A stretch of DNA of 64,000 nucleotides, taken from NCBI GenBank assembly GCA_944472155.2, contig OX235279.1:122504110-122568109 (forward strand). The letters are read 5' to 3'. The notes beneath the pieces were generated by a model. It saw nothing but the letters and a program-made list of their open reading frames with translations, made no database searches and had not been told where the DNA came from. The translations under genes and the position numbers were made by a program. The stretch comes from Trichobilharzia szidati (taxonomy: Eukaryota; Platyhelminthes; Trematoda; Strigeidida; Schistosomatidae). Shown piece by piece: positions 42,501 to 51,553 of the stretch (position 1 is its first letter; each line of letters begins with the position of its first letter).

Positions 42501-43675
42501 ACCACCTGGCCTTTACCTTTGTTCGTTCCATAGCTGTCTCTTATAGTACACTTATATTTCGATTTCCAGCTGTGATGTGTTTTTGAAATGAATGACAAAT
42601 CGAACTTCTACCCTTTCAAGCTAATGGTTTGAATGACTCGTCAATCAGACGTGGCAAAAACAATCAGCTCCGTAGTAGAGATATGTATAGCTAAGCCTGC
42701 CGACTAGATAGTAAATGATGACAAAAGAAAAGTACAGGCAGCGTTTGAGTTCGATATTAAATCTTAGAGACTAATAACGCAAACTAAGTACTAGCAAAAA
42801 AGGAGTACTGGCATACCATGTGCCAAAAACACTTTAAATAAAATGATGACGAGAGTATGATAGAATAAGACTGTATTCTAGTGGTATAAGGACATTAATT
42901 GTAGTAAAATCCAGCACAAATCAGCACGAAAACGTTTCACGGTTTAATAAAGTACTTTAAGTGGAATCCGAAAAATAAAGTGGCATTAGTAAATCCTTAT
43001 ACTAAAATTGACTCAGATGGCATTTTATTCGAGCGCACTGGAGAAATTTCGGGGCAAAGAGATCCGGCCGCATTGCAGAAAGTGTGACAGCTGTCTGCTC
43101 CTAAGTGTCTGCGACGCACACAAACTCAGTGCCAGCTGCGTGAGGGGTTTCTCATTTACATGTTATTGTGCTACTATTGTTGTTGGGGGCACTTCATAAG
43201 CGCCTGGTCTTTTTTAATTAAATAATAAAGTGAGGGATTTATGAACGCCTTATAGTACTTTACTACAATTCAGAGGGACATTTAAAAAACATAGGTGCAG
43301 TTGACGGATTTGCGAGAAAAACTGATCAAAAACGCCGAAGCAGACCCACCTGCATCATAATTGGAATACCCTGAGCTTGAATAGGCGTTGGAACTTTGTA
43401 TGTCAGCTCCGATAAGTTACGAAGAATATTATCATCAATATAGTATTTTTTATTTCTGAAGGAATAAATAGGCCAGGGTATTTTGAGCTGTTTATTAATC
43501 GCGGTAACCTTGATCTCGTTTTCCAGTCTATATTTTTTGGCTTTGTACATCATTCTTCCCTTCTTTTTCCTAACGTCAACAGGGTGATCTTTCTGTTTAT
43601 CAAATATAGCGATTCATATAAAAAACTTACCTGAAAGTCTAACCCAATCAAATGGTCATCGGCACGCAAATCCAT
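30204..43675 (-). CDS. DDX52: DEAD-box ATP-dependent RNA helicase DDX52 (ROK1), 7 exons
   Basis: Exons in transcript order: 43675-43631, 43592-43350, 36135-35678, 35461-35150, 34191-33972, 33256-33170, 30578-30204 (about 579 codons; human DDX52 has about 599). The family unwinds RNA during 18S rRNA/small-subunit maturation in the nucleolus. Visible motifs: Q motif PTPIQ (84-88), motif I APTGSGKT (104-111), Ia APTQEL (155-160), Ib TPSRL, II DECD (256-259), III SAT (317-319), [30 protein letters not shown] (474-483). PWPIYSF before the Q motif and [11 protein letters not shown] are DDX52-like rather than general DEAD-box. The tail is basic. The gene is inflated to 13.5 kb by transposons. Six introns; the exon 3 acceptor reads GG instead of AG. 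Confidence 0.93.
31780..32712 (+). mobile_element. SR2-like RTE pol relic in DDX52 intron 6
   Basis: Broken plus-strand frames match the RTE thumb and C-terminus. Pieces are [17 protein letters not shown], the motif region around [11 protein letters not shown] (32231-32266), a [19 protein letters not shown] stretch near 32470 and [14 protein letters not shown] near 32550. Multiple stops and shifts. It opposes DDX52 transcription. Confidence 0.7.
32780..32852 (+). pseudogene. tRNA-Lys(CTT) pseudogene
   Basis: The D arm (gagctcagtcggtagaac), an anticodon arm with loop CTCTTAA between tcaga and tctga, and the T arm (gggggttcgcacccctc) are all good. The 3' acceptor strand is atcgggcg, but the 5' strand (aataggt) does not pair with it. 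It is therefore likely a 5'-damaged copy rather than a working tRNA. Confidence 0.75.
32864..32966 (+). pseudogene. tRNA half plus SINE-head-like tRNA remnant
   Basis: gcccaagtggtccagtggat (32870-32889) resembles the 5' half of another tRNA. It is followed directly by cggtggcacagcgtttagga to ggttcgatcccctaccgacg, which is a close relative of the head of the SINE at 7870-7940, including the 6-base loop between gacca and tggtc. Acceptor ends (tgtgtcgg/ccgacgca) pair partly. No SINE body follows. Confidence 0.65.
33170..33256 (-). CDS. DDX52: DDX52 exon 6 (motif V)
   Basis: 29 codons, phase 0 at both ends: [20 protein letters not shown] then LLGRGIDFK. Acceptor tttttcag, donor GTAAGT. Confidence 0.93.
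33972..34191 (-). CDS. DDX52: DDX52 exon 5 (motif IV)
   Basis: Acceptor tctgcatag, donor GTATGT; phase 2 to phase 0. Encodes [39 protein letters not shown] and [12 protein letters not shown], which align with DDX52's second RecA domain. Confidence 0.93.
34230..35145. other. DDX52 intron 4, no recognised content
   Basis: AT-rich intronic sequence. No element I can name and no conserved frame. Confidence 0.4.
35150..35461 (-). CDS. DDX52: DDX52 exon 4 (DECD and SAT motifs)
   Basis: Acceptor gattttcag, donor GTAAGA; phase 2 to phase 2. Encodes [19 protein letters not shown], a linker longer than in human, [11 protein letters not shown] and [17 protein letters not shown]. Motif II is DECD, where human DDX52 has DESD. 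Confidence 0.93.
35678..36135 (-). CDS. DDX52: DDX52 exon 3 (motifs I, Ia, Ib); acceptor lost or misread
   Basis: Protein alignment needs this exon to start at [15 protein letters not shown] directly after MMQ of exon 2. The bases before it are ttttttGG, not AG. The nearest AGs (ccctag 16 nt upstream, gtactag inside) are in the wrong phase for exon 2's phase-0 donor. The exon ends with a good donor (AG|GTATGT) in phase 2. It contains [13 protein letters not shown] and [14 protein letters not shown]. Confidence 0.88.
36140..37424. other. DDX52 intron 2, left part
   Basis: No gene or clear element. A stretch near 37170-37330 faintly resembles 27045-27240 in PCMTD intron 6 (tgtgcggt...gatcattg), perhaps an old shared repeat. 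Confidence 0.3.
37425..38101 (-). mobile_element. Antisense RTE 3' end upstream of RTE copy C
   Basis: On the minus strand it carries a decayed RTE C-terminus ([20 protein letters not shown] near 37690-37760) and a full 3' untranslated region (gatgcattcagtctttgtaa near 37580 down to gttctatgttga near 37430). Its first 500 bases are nearly identical to 10619-11121. It is an older RTE into whose 5' edge copy C was inserted. Confidence 0.78.
38339..39316 (+). pseudogene. RTE copy C endonuclease ORF, frame-broken
   Basis: AP-type endonuclease ([15 protein letters not shown] at about 38705; [18 protein letters not shown] near 39180) in a frame without ATG at 38339. Almost identical to copy B's. 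As in copies A, B and D, the homologous reading leaves this frame after [11 protein letters not shown] and goes on in the -1 frame through a TGA at about 39256. Confidence 0.85.
39304..41587 (+). pseudogene. RTE copy C reverse transcriptase ORF, four lesions
   Basis: Frame 1 from about 39304 carries the endonuclease end, the spacer ([16 protein letters not shown]) and [54 protein letters not shown], motif [15 protein letters not shown], motif [15 protein letters not shown], motif C YTDD (about 40858). The thumb follows ([28 protein letters not shown]). Stops at 40258-40260 and 40825-40827 and a shift in a T run near 41275 interrupt it. The last part ([19 protein letters not shown]) is read in frame 2 to 41587. 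RTE elements usually have YADD in motif C. Inactive as it stands. Confidence 0.88.
42230..42560 (+). mobile_element. RTE 3'-end relic in DDX52 intron 2
   Basis: Faint match to the RTE 3' end: gtggacaaacttcgtgacat, aaaatcgctacgtgttgcag, and ctttgttcgttcc in the right order and spacing. Decayed. Confidence 0.4.
43350..43592 (-). CDS. DDX52: DDX52 exon 2 (Q motif)
   Basis: 81 codons, phase 0 at both ends. Begins [13 protein letters not shown] after a 38-bp intron, then [20 protein letters not shown] and [20 protein letters not shown] to donor CAG|GTGGGT. The PTPIQ glutamine contacts adenine in this family. Confidence 0.92.
43593..43630 (-). other. 38-bp micro-intron of DDX52
   Basis: gtaagttttttatatgaatc at the start and ttgataaacag at the end give canonical GT-AG. 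Very short introns near the 5' end of genes are known in schistosomes. Confidence 0.85.
43631..43675 (-). CDS. DDX52: DDX52 exon 1 (start codon)
   Basis: 15 codons, [15 protein letters not shown], starting at the first ATG after an in-frame TAG two codons upstream. Donor CAG|GTAAGT. Confidence 0.85.
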
Positions 43676-44029
43676 GTTCTACCCTATTAAATAATTTTTC
43701 CAGAGAGACTCAGTCGCAACTAGTAATCAATTCTAGGGCGACTTCCCGAAACCTAATGGTACCGCAGTAAGTCAACAAGCCGCGTTTCTCCTTCCAATGC
43801 CCAATACCCGATATTCTTCAACATTTTTACGAGCTAGTGCAGACGAAACTGATTTCCTCGTGCTCACCTCCCGTCTATAAGGAGAATTATCCTGGTTCCG
43901 TTTAAATTCCAGAGTAGCGAATCCACCACTCGATCGTTGCAGCTGAGGTTGAATTACGATGTTGAATATGTCTTCATTTGGATATTTGAAAATCAGAATT
44001 ATTGAGAGAAGGAATATTTACGTAATTAT

Positions 44030-44290
44030 TATATTCTCATTATTTCGCAGGGCTTCCCTTTGTTTCTTGGTTAATAAGCCATTTTAGTTTCCATCTGCTT
44101 TTATATAATATTTACAGTAGCGGACGACGAGAGATGATTTAAGACTTTCAACTACCTCAGCTGATGAAGGTGTCAATCCTTCGGTTTGCATATGAATGTT
44201 TTCGAACTTGACCTGCATATCAATCTTATTAATTCTAAGATGGTTATCACAGAACTTATTGCCAAGGTAAATTACTTGCACATTTACATC
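44030..44290 (-). mobile_element. Penelope-like element N-terminal relic
   Basis: The minus-strand reading VIYLGNKFCDNHLRINK, DMQVKFENIHMQTEGLTPSS and VVESLKSSLVVRYCKY, then after one stop NGLLTKKQREALRNNEN. This parallels residues 5-85 of the Penelope protein at 117. It lies 350 bp upstream of the DDX52 start codon. Confidence 0.78.
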
Positions 44291-44840
44291 ATCGACGACA
44301 TCTGAAAAGTTATAAACAAACCGACCAGGATTTCGTAGGAAATTTCTTTTCTGTAGCTACGTTATCACCCTGAACACCTGCTTATTCCTTAACTAGTCTT
44401 CTTTTTTCCGAAATTTTTCGTCACGCAATCCACCTGTCTTAGCCATTTCTACCTTTTAACCGTGTGTAATAATCCTCTTCGTTAATTATCACACCTTGAC
44501 ATGTTGATACTGACTAATTATTGTCGAGAAACATGTCGCTACTTGACCGGCTACTTGTTGTGTATTGTAATAAAAATGATACATACATAAGGGTAGAGCC
44601 AGAGACGTATTTGAAAGTAAATATTCCTTCTCTCAATAAATTTGCTTTGGTTTTATTCGTGAGGACTTTAGAAAGGAATGAACTTCTGATGCTTCTGTTC
44701 ATATCGGGCTTTTTTGTATCGTTCGTACAAAAGGACCTGAATTTGAATCAGTTTAATGTGGTTGACATTAGCTTTGTTTATTAAGTCCTGAGTTTATTTA
44801 ATCATTTGGTCATATATGAATCCTGTAGTCACGATTCACT

Positions 44841-45055
44841 TTGAAAATTATGCCTATAAAAAGAAAGCGTTGTGGAATACTTATGTGTCAATTCACAGTT
44901 GACGAAGACATGCAAAGTGACAGCTGCAGGTGTTGGTTCCATAGCACGTGCACAAACCCAACCTCTACAGCATACAAACACTACTGCAAACCTCTGGCGA
45001 AATGGCTGTGCAATGATTGCTGCAGCAAAAGTGAATCCGTATTAAAGAAGCCTTT
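44841..45055 (+). pseudogene. CR1-like LINE ORF1, PHD-type zinc finger part
   Basis: Encodes RKRCGILMCQFTVDEDMQSD, CRCWFHSTCTNPTSTAYKHY and KWLCNDCCSK. The Cys/His spacing is that of a PHD-type finger as found in ORF1 of CR1-clade LINEs. It is cut at 45055 by the LTR element. Joining across the 5-base duplication ccttt continues the frame for a few codons at 52836, so one ORF was split. Confidence 0.6.
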
Positions 45056-45063
45056 TTAGGGGC

Positions 45064-45404
45064 TGAGGGTATCGACGTTCGCGAGTTGTACGGATTATAC
45101 TAACGCAAGATCTTATACCAACAACTTCTATAGTGTTCGTTCTTCGAGTAGCAAATATAAAGCAAAAGACCAAATTTTGTCGTCCAAAGTACGCAGTATA
45201 TTTCGGGACAAAATCGCAGGTAGAGGTGAATGCTTAGCTAGCTAGTAATCGTGCACGCACGTGACACGACGGAGCACCAAATGGCGGAGATGCTTGACCG
45301 TAAGCCTTCAGCTAAACAAGTCGACTTAAACAGTGGTGGTCAGCATCCAATGTTGAGTGATGATTGCTGTGGTTAATAATTTTGGGGAATTATTTACCGC
45401 TACA
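45064..45404 (-). repeat. 3' LTR of outer gypsy element
   Basis: On minus it begins tgtagcggtaaataattccc. It matches 52495-52835 with about two internal differences (tagctagctag versus tagccagccag near 45235-45245); the outermost 5-10 bases at 45064 are less alike. Confidence 0.92.
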
Positions 45405-45872
45405 GCTCACTCCCTCCCTAGTGGGTTTGTGAGAACCCTAAGACATGACCAGCCGGAAGTAAAAATATCTCGATGGTTCCCTTATGGGTGAAAAAAATCC
45501 TCCGAGCGGCTTGATGGAGGGCCTACTGGTCTGTCTGCCTATGCTAATAGGGTGTCTGTATATAGCTTCCTCGATGTTGTTCGTTGGATCCGGTGCTTCG
45601 TTTGTTTCCTGTCCAGTGCCCTTTGCACCTGGAAAAGAAAACAAGAATGCTGAGAACCTTGTCAAGGAAAATGTACCAAATAAGCGTGTGTATTTTTCAA
45701 AAAAAATGACGTGCATCTACTACAGTAAAATAATGTAAAGTTCAAAATTTCGGGAAAAAAATACATCTAATTTAATTTTTTTCCAAGTGCATGTTTAATG
45801 TACGGTTATAGGGAAAATATCGTTTACTCGTGTTAAATGACGCAACATAAAAAAAATTGATGTGTCACTCAG
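45405..45872 (-). other. 3' non-pol region of the outer gypsy element
   Basis: Between the shortened pol and the 3' LTR. It holds a 92-codon minus-strand frame (45716-45438) without recognised domains; I cannot tell whether it is the remnant of a third ORF or chance. The polypurine tract lies at 45405-45419. Confidence 0.4.
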
Positions 45873-47103
45873 TTATGTGAAATAGGTGTGAAGGTATTCT
45901 GGGAATCTAACGTGACGTCCAGAACGCGTTTTCTTAGAGTGATCGACAGAAGTAGCCAGTGTGCGAATGCCCTGACAGTCAATAGTGTGACCCCGAAAAT
46001 CGAGTGAGTCAACGCCTATTTGACACTTCTGTGTATCGATGGTAACACCATGTTGGCGTAACCTTTCAAATGCCAAGTCCAAGTGTCTAAGGTGAGTTTC
46101 CTTATCTGGACTGGCAATGAGGCAGTCGTCTAAGTATGCGTATACAAAGTCGAGACCGCAAAATACTTCATCGATGAAGCGTTGGAATGTTTGGGCCGCA
46201 TTCCGGAGGCCGAATGGCATACGTAGAAATTCGAAAAGTCCGAAAGGTGTGGTGATAACCGTTTTCGGAATATCTTCCGTTGCCATCGGGATTTGGTTAT
46301 ATGCTTCAACCAAGTCGATTTTGGAGAATATAGATGCTCCAGATAACGTTGCCGTCAAGTCATGTATGTGAGGCAAAGGGTAGCAATCAGGGGTTGTTTT
46401 GGCGTTCACTCGCCGGTAATCACCAGTGGGTCGCCAATCGTTGCTATCCTTTTTCGGCACCATATGCAACGGGGATGCCCATGGACTATTCGATGGCCGA
46501 ATGATGCCAAGGGTGAGCATATGATCGAATTCGTTTCTGGCAATTCTCAGTTTATCAGGGGCCAGTCGTCGTGCTTTAGATGTCACGGGCTGTCCTGAGG
46601 TTATGATGTGGTGCATAACATTGCTGGTTATACACGGGAGGTCGTTAGATGGGCAATTGAGTTCCGGATATTTGTCAACAATCGGTTGAAAAGTTGGATC
46701 GAGGATTGCTTTCATCTTAACGATTGACAAGCTGGGGCCTACGTAAGTTATGCCTCTGATAGACAAACTAGTAGTGTTGTCAGTTAGTCGTTTACGGCGG
46801 ACGTCTACGAGCAAATCATGATGATTAAGTAGGTCCGTGCCAATGATGGGCATTGTGACGTCAGCGATTAGGAAAATCCACTGAATAGGTTTGCGTAAAC
46901 CTACGTTCAGATAGACGTATTTCCGACCAAAGGCTGCAATTGGTTTTCCATTTGCAGCCTGTAGGTTGAAGTTAGGATCCTTCTGTCGATCTGCTGCTGT
47001 AGCAGGAAGGACGCTGACTTCGGCGCCTGTGTCGACTAGATATCTAGTCTGGCTCATTACATCATGGATGTAAAGTAAGCGGCTAGTGCCACCGGCGACG
47101 GTT
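45873..47103 (-). pseudogene. Outer gypsy element pol with RNase H-integrase deletion
   Basis: Counting from ATG 47057: protease [12 protein letters not shown] (7-18), RT with [20 protein letters not shown] (about 212-231), [14 protein letters not shown] (244-257) and YLDD (308-311). The homologous frame extends upstream of that ATG (SRLLYIHDV), so expression by -1 frameshift from gag is likely; gag's TAA and pol's ATG overlap as TAATG. After [12 protein letters not shown] (354-365) the protein jumps to [14 protein letters not shown], the usual end of pol. RNase H and integrase are absent but the frame stays open to 394 codons. The fused product lacks functions needed for autonomous movement. 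Confidence 0.88.
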
Positions 47104-47926
47104 GCCGCTTACGCGTACCGGCGGGATAGTTTCCCACAGACTTGGAGGCTTTGCCGAAATCACAGGATTTTCGACAACATTTCGCCTCCTTGCCATAGGT
47201 GTTGTGGTACCAACACCAGTCAGGATTTTTGAGAGAACGTGTGTTGGACTTAGATCGTCCACGTGCGTTTTGCCGTTGAGGGGATTTAGAACGACGGCAG
47301 GAGGAATTGCTAGGCTTGTTTGACCTAAGCATCTGCTGGACGGAGTTGATTAACTCTATCATTGCAGAATCCTTCTTCGAAGTCTGTTCGGTAACTGAGT
47401 ATACTTCGGTAACTGGCCGTTTCGTTATCTCTAGAATTCTATCTGCAGAGACAGCTAAGTCATCTATGAGAACACCCTGAAGTGTCACAAGTACAGTCTG
47501 AACTGAATGTGGCAGTTTGGATAAAAATAGTTCTCTGAACATTCCTTCATCGAACTGACTTTGGCCAATGATCTCTTTCATTCTTGCCAGCATGCTCACG
47601 GCTGACTGATCTCCTAACTCGATGTTACGAAATAACTCATCCAGACGTTGTCGATCTGTGAGAACGTTTCTCTTGAGGATGGATGCTTTGAGCAACTCGT
47701 ACGAGTTACTTACCGACATCTGCAGAGCTACGCACCTGCTGAATTCCCGCCGTAGGGCGTGAATAACTGCAAGGAACTGTGAACGTTGATCAGTTATGCC
47801 ATGTTCACAAAAATCAGGCTCAGCAATCTGAAACCACGTTTCAGCATTATCTGGCCAATATGGTACTAGCTGGATTGTTTTGGCGGTTGAGCGAATCTGA
47901 ATAACCTTGGGGCTAGGATCACTCAT
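47057..47926 (-). CDS. Outer gypsy element gag
   Basis: Starts [13 protein letters not shown] at ATG 47926 (the frame is open upstream but this Met fits family gag starts) and runs 289 codons. Capsid-like sequence contains [19 protein letters not shown] and [14 protein letters not shown]. The zinc knuckle [19 protein letters not shown] (about 245-263) has the C-H-C-C form reported for CsRn1-clade elements rather than CCHC. Intact. Stop TAA at 47059-47057 overlaps the pol ATG. Confidence 0.88.
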   Translation of the reverse strand: MSDPSPKVIQIRSTAKTIQLVPYWPDNAETWFQIAEPDFCEHGITDQRSQFLAVIHALRREFSRCVALQMSVSNSYELLKASILKRNVLTDRQRLDELFRNIELGDQSAVSMLARMKEIIGQSQFDEGMFRELFLSKLPHSVQTVLVTLQGVLIDDLAVSADRILEITKRPVTEVYSVTEQTSKKDSAMIELINSVQQMLRSNKPSNSSCRRSKSPQRQNARGRSKSNTRSLKNPDWCWYHNTYGKEAKCCRKSCDFGKASKSVGNYPAGTRKRQPSPVALAAYFTSMM

Positions 47927-48019
47927 GACGAAAAGTATGCCGATAACAATATAGTACAAGAATAAACACAAACAGGAACGAACTCACCGGGTTTATCTGC
48001 GTGTGAATTGAAGATGTAG

Positions 48020-48311
48020 TGTGAAGAAAACAAGACTGAGGAGACTGAAAGGATTGTTTATTTGGTGAAACGTATGGTACATAGCTAAATTTGGAATACC
48101 ATATTCTAAACCGGCCATTTGCACATCTTCACCACATCCTTGACGAATTGGTCGAATATCGTCTCATTCGATAGCTTCTTGGATTCTGCATCATATGGCA
48201 ACATTCTTCTCATGGTTCTCTTCTTTGATTGCTCTTTTCAGTGTGCCAAACATGTTGTTACTTCGTTCCTGATATACTACTTATATCGGATTATAAGTAG
48301 CACTCACCACA
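48020..48311 (-). repeat. 3' LTR of inner gypsy element
   Basis: Plus-strand ends tgtgaag and caccaca; 292 bp; pairs with 52170-52461. The pol stop codon lies inside it. Confidence 0.95.
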
Positions 48312-51300
48312 CTCGCCCCCTCATTATAATGTCTCTCCTGTAACCGCCTTGATCGCCGCACAGACGTTTCTTCCTGCTGCTCTTCTGGTACCTCATCTTG
48401 ACATTCTTCTCTCCATCTTTGTAGCAGACTGGCGTTTACTCTTTTCTCTTTATCTCCTCTCTTTATTGTGTACACTGGACCGCGTCTCGATGTGACCACA
48501 TATGGTCCCTCCCACTTCGGCAGAAGCTTTCCTGATCCTGGTCCACTTCCGGTAGTATACTTTCGTTCTCTACATTTCACCTGGTCACCTACTTCAAACA
48601 GCTTCCAAGCTTTGATTTGTTTCTTGCCATAATTTTCGATGTCTTTCTTGCGCTTCTCTTGTATATTCTGAATAGCTTGTTTCCGCTCATTTTTCCATCT
48701 CTTACTGTTCCATTTTTGTTGTGTTGGCCAAGTCTTATGGTGCACCGGTAAGCGTGGTTTCCTCCCATACATCAGCTGGAAAGGCGACTTTTTTGTTGTC
48801 CCTTGTGCTGTGGCACGATGTGCTAGTAATACCAACAGTAAGTCAGTTTCCCAGTTGCCTCTTTTCGCAGCTAACCAATCCTTGAGTGTACGATTGTTCC
48901 TTTCGGTTAAGCCGTTTGTCTGCGGATGATACGGAGTCGCTCTAATCCTCTTAATACCCAGTGCCTCCAGACGAGTCTTGAACTCCTCACTTTCAAAACA
49001 GGGGCCTTGATCTGTCAATATCATTTTCGGTACACCATGATCCGCCACAATATGTCGAATGACCGCCTCGGTTACGGTCTTGGCGCGCTGATCTGGAATC
49101 GCTACAGCATTTACCCACCGCGTGGCGTGTTCCGTCATCATTAAAATGTATTGATTTCCACTTGCTGTTTGAGGGAAAGGACCCATTATGTCCACGGACC
49201 ATAAGTCACCAACCGCCGTTACGGGTATCGTTTGTAGCTGCGGTCGAATGCACCGATCACCCTTCATCAATTGACACTGTGGGCAAGCGAGTACGTAGTT
49301 TGCAATATCGCCTCTCCTGTTTGGCCAGTATGCACTTTGGCTCACTAGGTCGTATGTTCGTGTAACTCCTGTATGGGCTAGTTGGTGGCATTCTTGAATG
49401 ACCCCACGACGAAGGCTTTTTGGTATCACTGTAACCCAGCTACCATCACTGTCTTTCCAAGTTAGGACGCCGGCAGCGTTTAGTTTGAGTCTATGTTTTT
49501 GCTGCAGTAGCATCTTTAACTCTTTATTCTCAGCTGCCATTTCAATTTCTTTCCCTTCACGTATCATCTGCATGACTGTCTTAAGAGTGGGATCCGACTT
49601 CTGGTGGCGAACAAGTTGTAAGGGATCTTGCTCCAAAGCGTTTACTGGATACGCTACTTCTGGTAGTTCAGTCTCATTATCTGATCTCGACAAATAGTCA
49701 GCTATTACATTTTCTTTTCCTGGAATATGTCCAATCGTGAAGTCATACTCTTGTAGGCGTAACATCCGTCGTGATAACTTCCCTCGTGGATCCCGTGCTG
49801 TTTTCAACCACTGAAGAGGTTTGTGGTCGGTCTCAATGTGGAATCGGCGGCCGATCAGATATGGTCTCCATTTTTCTAGCGCCCATACGATAGCTAAACA
49901 CTCCTTTTCCACCGTAGAATACTTCTGTTCTGCAAGTGTCAACACACGGCTAGCGTATTCAACAACCCCATCTGTTTGTCTTAAAACAGCACCTATACCA
50001 TAATCACTGGCGTCTGTCGAAACTGTGAACTGCTTCCCCGGCGCTGGCAGTTTCAACGTCATCTGTTGACCATCTAACAGCTCTTTAATTCGCTCAAACG
50101 TTTGCTGTGCCTCTTCCGTCCACATGAATTTCGCATCACTCAGCAACATATATAGCGGTTTAGCTATCTCATTGAAATTTTTGACAAATCGGCTGTAGAA
50201 TGCCGCTCTTCCCAAAAACTGTCTCAGCTTTCGCTTTGAATTTGGCACTTCGCTGGTTTTGACCGTCAGGATTTTCTCCGGCAATGGCCGTATTTCGCCA
50301 TTTCCCACTTTGTAACCCAGGAGGACAACCGTGTTTTTAGCTATTTGGGACTTGTGCTTATTGATACGCAGTCCAAAGTCATCAATTCTCTTTAAGATAT
50401 CTTCGATGTGGTCTATATGGTCGCTTTCTGTCTCACTATACACCACCAAGTCATCTCTATATACTTCTACGTTCTTCAGACCCTTCAGTAATAAGGTCAT
50501 TAATCTTCTGAATGTAAATGGGGCACCTACCAATCCAAATGGCATTCGTTTAAACTGGTATTGTTTCTGCCCGACTGTGAAAGCTGTCTTACTTCGATCA
50601 CTTTCTGCTATTGGGATTTGCCAGTAACCCGATCGTAGGTCGAACACGGTGAATAACTTGGCTTTATGAAGGCGATCAAGAGTTTCTGTTACGGTAGGCA
50701 TTACACACTGTTTTACTTCGGTGAGGGTATTCAGCTGTCTGAAGTCGACACAAAATCTATATTTCCCGTTAGCTTTCTTCACCAAAAGGATTGGCGAACT
50801 GTACGGACTGTCGGCTTCTTCGATTATTCCGTCGTTTAACATTTCTCTGACTTGTCGGTTAACTTCTTCATCAAGGTGAACGGGAACTCGTCGCGATGAA
50901 AAGACTGTCTTCCCCGTATCCTTCAGTGGGATGTTATGCTTTACCTTATCACAATAACCGTATGGGTCTCCATCACTAGTGAATAAACCGGCATATTTAC
51001 TCATCAACGTGGTTAGACGTGGTGCTTCTTGCTGAACAATGGTTGTGGTTTCCACCTCAGCGACTTCACTATTCTCATGTATCGCGAATTGCCCGTGTTT
51101 TGTGACTACTTTTCTATTCTTCATATCGATTACAGCTCCTACTTCTCTGAGAAAGTCTGCTCCCAAAATCGTTCGTCTTATATCAGAAGTTACAATAAAC
51201 GGATATCGTATTTTTCCTGCTCCAATCTCTACAACGCAGTCTGAAACGCCAAGAATGTGCAACGGATGTCCTCCTACCGTCTGAACTGCTAATGTGCACG

Positions 51301-51553
51301 GCCTTATTTCCTTACACTGTTCTCTACCTATCAACGAAACTGCCGCCCCTGTGTCGATCAAACAAACTATTTCTTTTTCGTTCACTCGTAATCTCCCGTA
51401 CACTGAACCTCTTTCGACTAACTCGACCACCTCTAAACGCGAGCGAGAAAAAGAAGGAAGACTGTATCGTTTAAGGTTTTTCTGCCTTCTTTTCGGGCAG
51501 TTTCTCTGCCAGTGACCGGTTCCTCCGCAAGCAAAGCACCTGTTGTTTGTTTT
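48281..51553 (-). CDS. Inner gypsy element pol (with gag zinc knuckle), 1049+ codons
   Basis: The frame begins just after a TAA at 51556-51554 and is continuous with gag. First comes a CCHC knuckle CFACGGTGHWQRNC. Then, counting from the GTG at 51430: protease LIDTGAAVSLIG (24-35), RT FDLRSGYWQIP (263-273) and YRDD (324-327, where YLDD/YVDD is usual). RNase H has STDASDYGIGAVL (471-483) and TDHKPL (534-539). The integrase zinc site is H682/H686/C716/C719 and its catalytic D747, D807, E843. A C-terminal KWEGPYVVTSRRGPVYTIKR region completes it. All domains are full length and uninterrupted, so the copy is complete apart from the gag stop. It ends inside the 3' LTR. Confidence 0.93.
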   Translation of the reverse strand, partial: KTNNRCFACGGTGHWQRNCPKRRQKNLKRYSLPSFSRSRLEVVELVERGSVYGRLRVNEKEIVCLIDTGAAVSLIGREQCKEIRPCTLAVQTVGGHPLHILGVSDCVVEIGAGKIRYPFIVTSDIRRTILGADFLREVGAVIDMKNRKVVTKHGQFAIHENSEVAEVETTTIVQQEAPRLTTLMSKYAGLFTSDGDPYGYCDKVKHNIPLKDTGKTVFSSRRVPVHLDEEVNRQVREMLNDGIIEEADSPYSSPILLVKKANGKYRFCVDFRQLNTLTEVKQCVMPTVTETLDRLHKAKLFTVFDLRSGYWQIPIAESDRSKTAFTVGQKQYQFKRMPFGLVGAPFTFRRLMTLLLKGLKNVEVYRDDLVVYSETESDHIDHIEDILKRIDDFGLRINKHKSQIAKNTVVLLGYKVGNGEIRPLPEKILTVKTSEVPNSKRKLRQFLGRAAFYSRFVKNFNEIAKPLYMLLSDAKFMWTEEAQQTFERIKELLDGQQMTLKLPAPGKQFTVSTDASDYGIGAVLRQTDGVVEYASRVLTLAEQKYSTVEKECLAIVWALEKWRPYLIGRRFHIETDHKPLQWLKTARDPRGKLSRRMLRLQEYDFTIGHIPGKENVIADYLSRSDNETELPEVAYPVNALEQDPLQLVRHQKSDPTLKTVMQMIREGKEIEMAAENKELKMLLQQKHRLKLNAAGVLTWKDSDGSWVTVIPKSLRRGVIQECHQLAHTGVTRTYDLVSQSAYWPNRRGDIANYVLACPQCQLMKGDRCIRPQLQTIPVTAVGDLWSVDIMGPFPQTASGNQYILMMTEHATRWVNAVAIPDQRAKTVTEAVIRHIVADHGVPKMILTDQGPCFESEEFKTRLEALGIKRIRATPYHPQTNGLTERNNRTLKDWLAAKRGNWETDLLLVLLAHRATAQGTTKKSPFQLMYGRKPRLPVHHKTWPTQQKWNSKRWKNERKQAIQNIQEKRKKDIENYGKKQIKAWKLFEVGDQVKCRERKYTTGSGPGSGKLLPKWEGPYVVTSRRGPVYTIKRGDKEKRVNASLLQRWREECQDEVPEEQQEETSVRRSRRLQERHYNEGASVVSATYNPI

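Noticed and set aside
48926..51474. Plus-strand frames opposite the inner gypsy pol
   Set aside because: They follow the codon pattern of the long minus-strand pol and match nothing.
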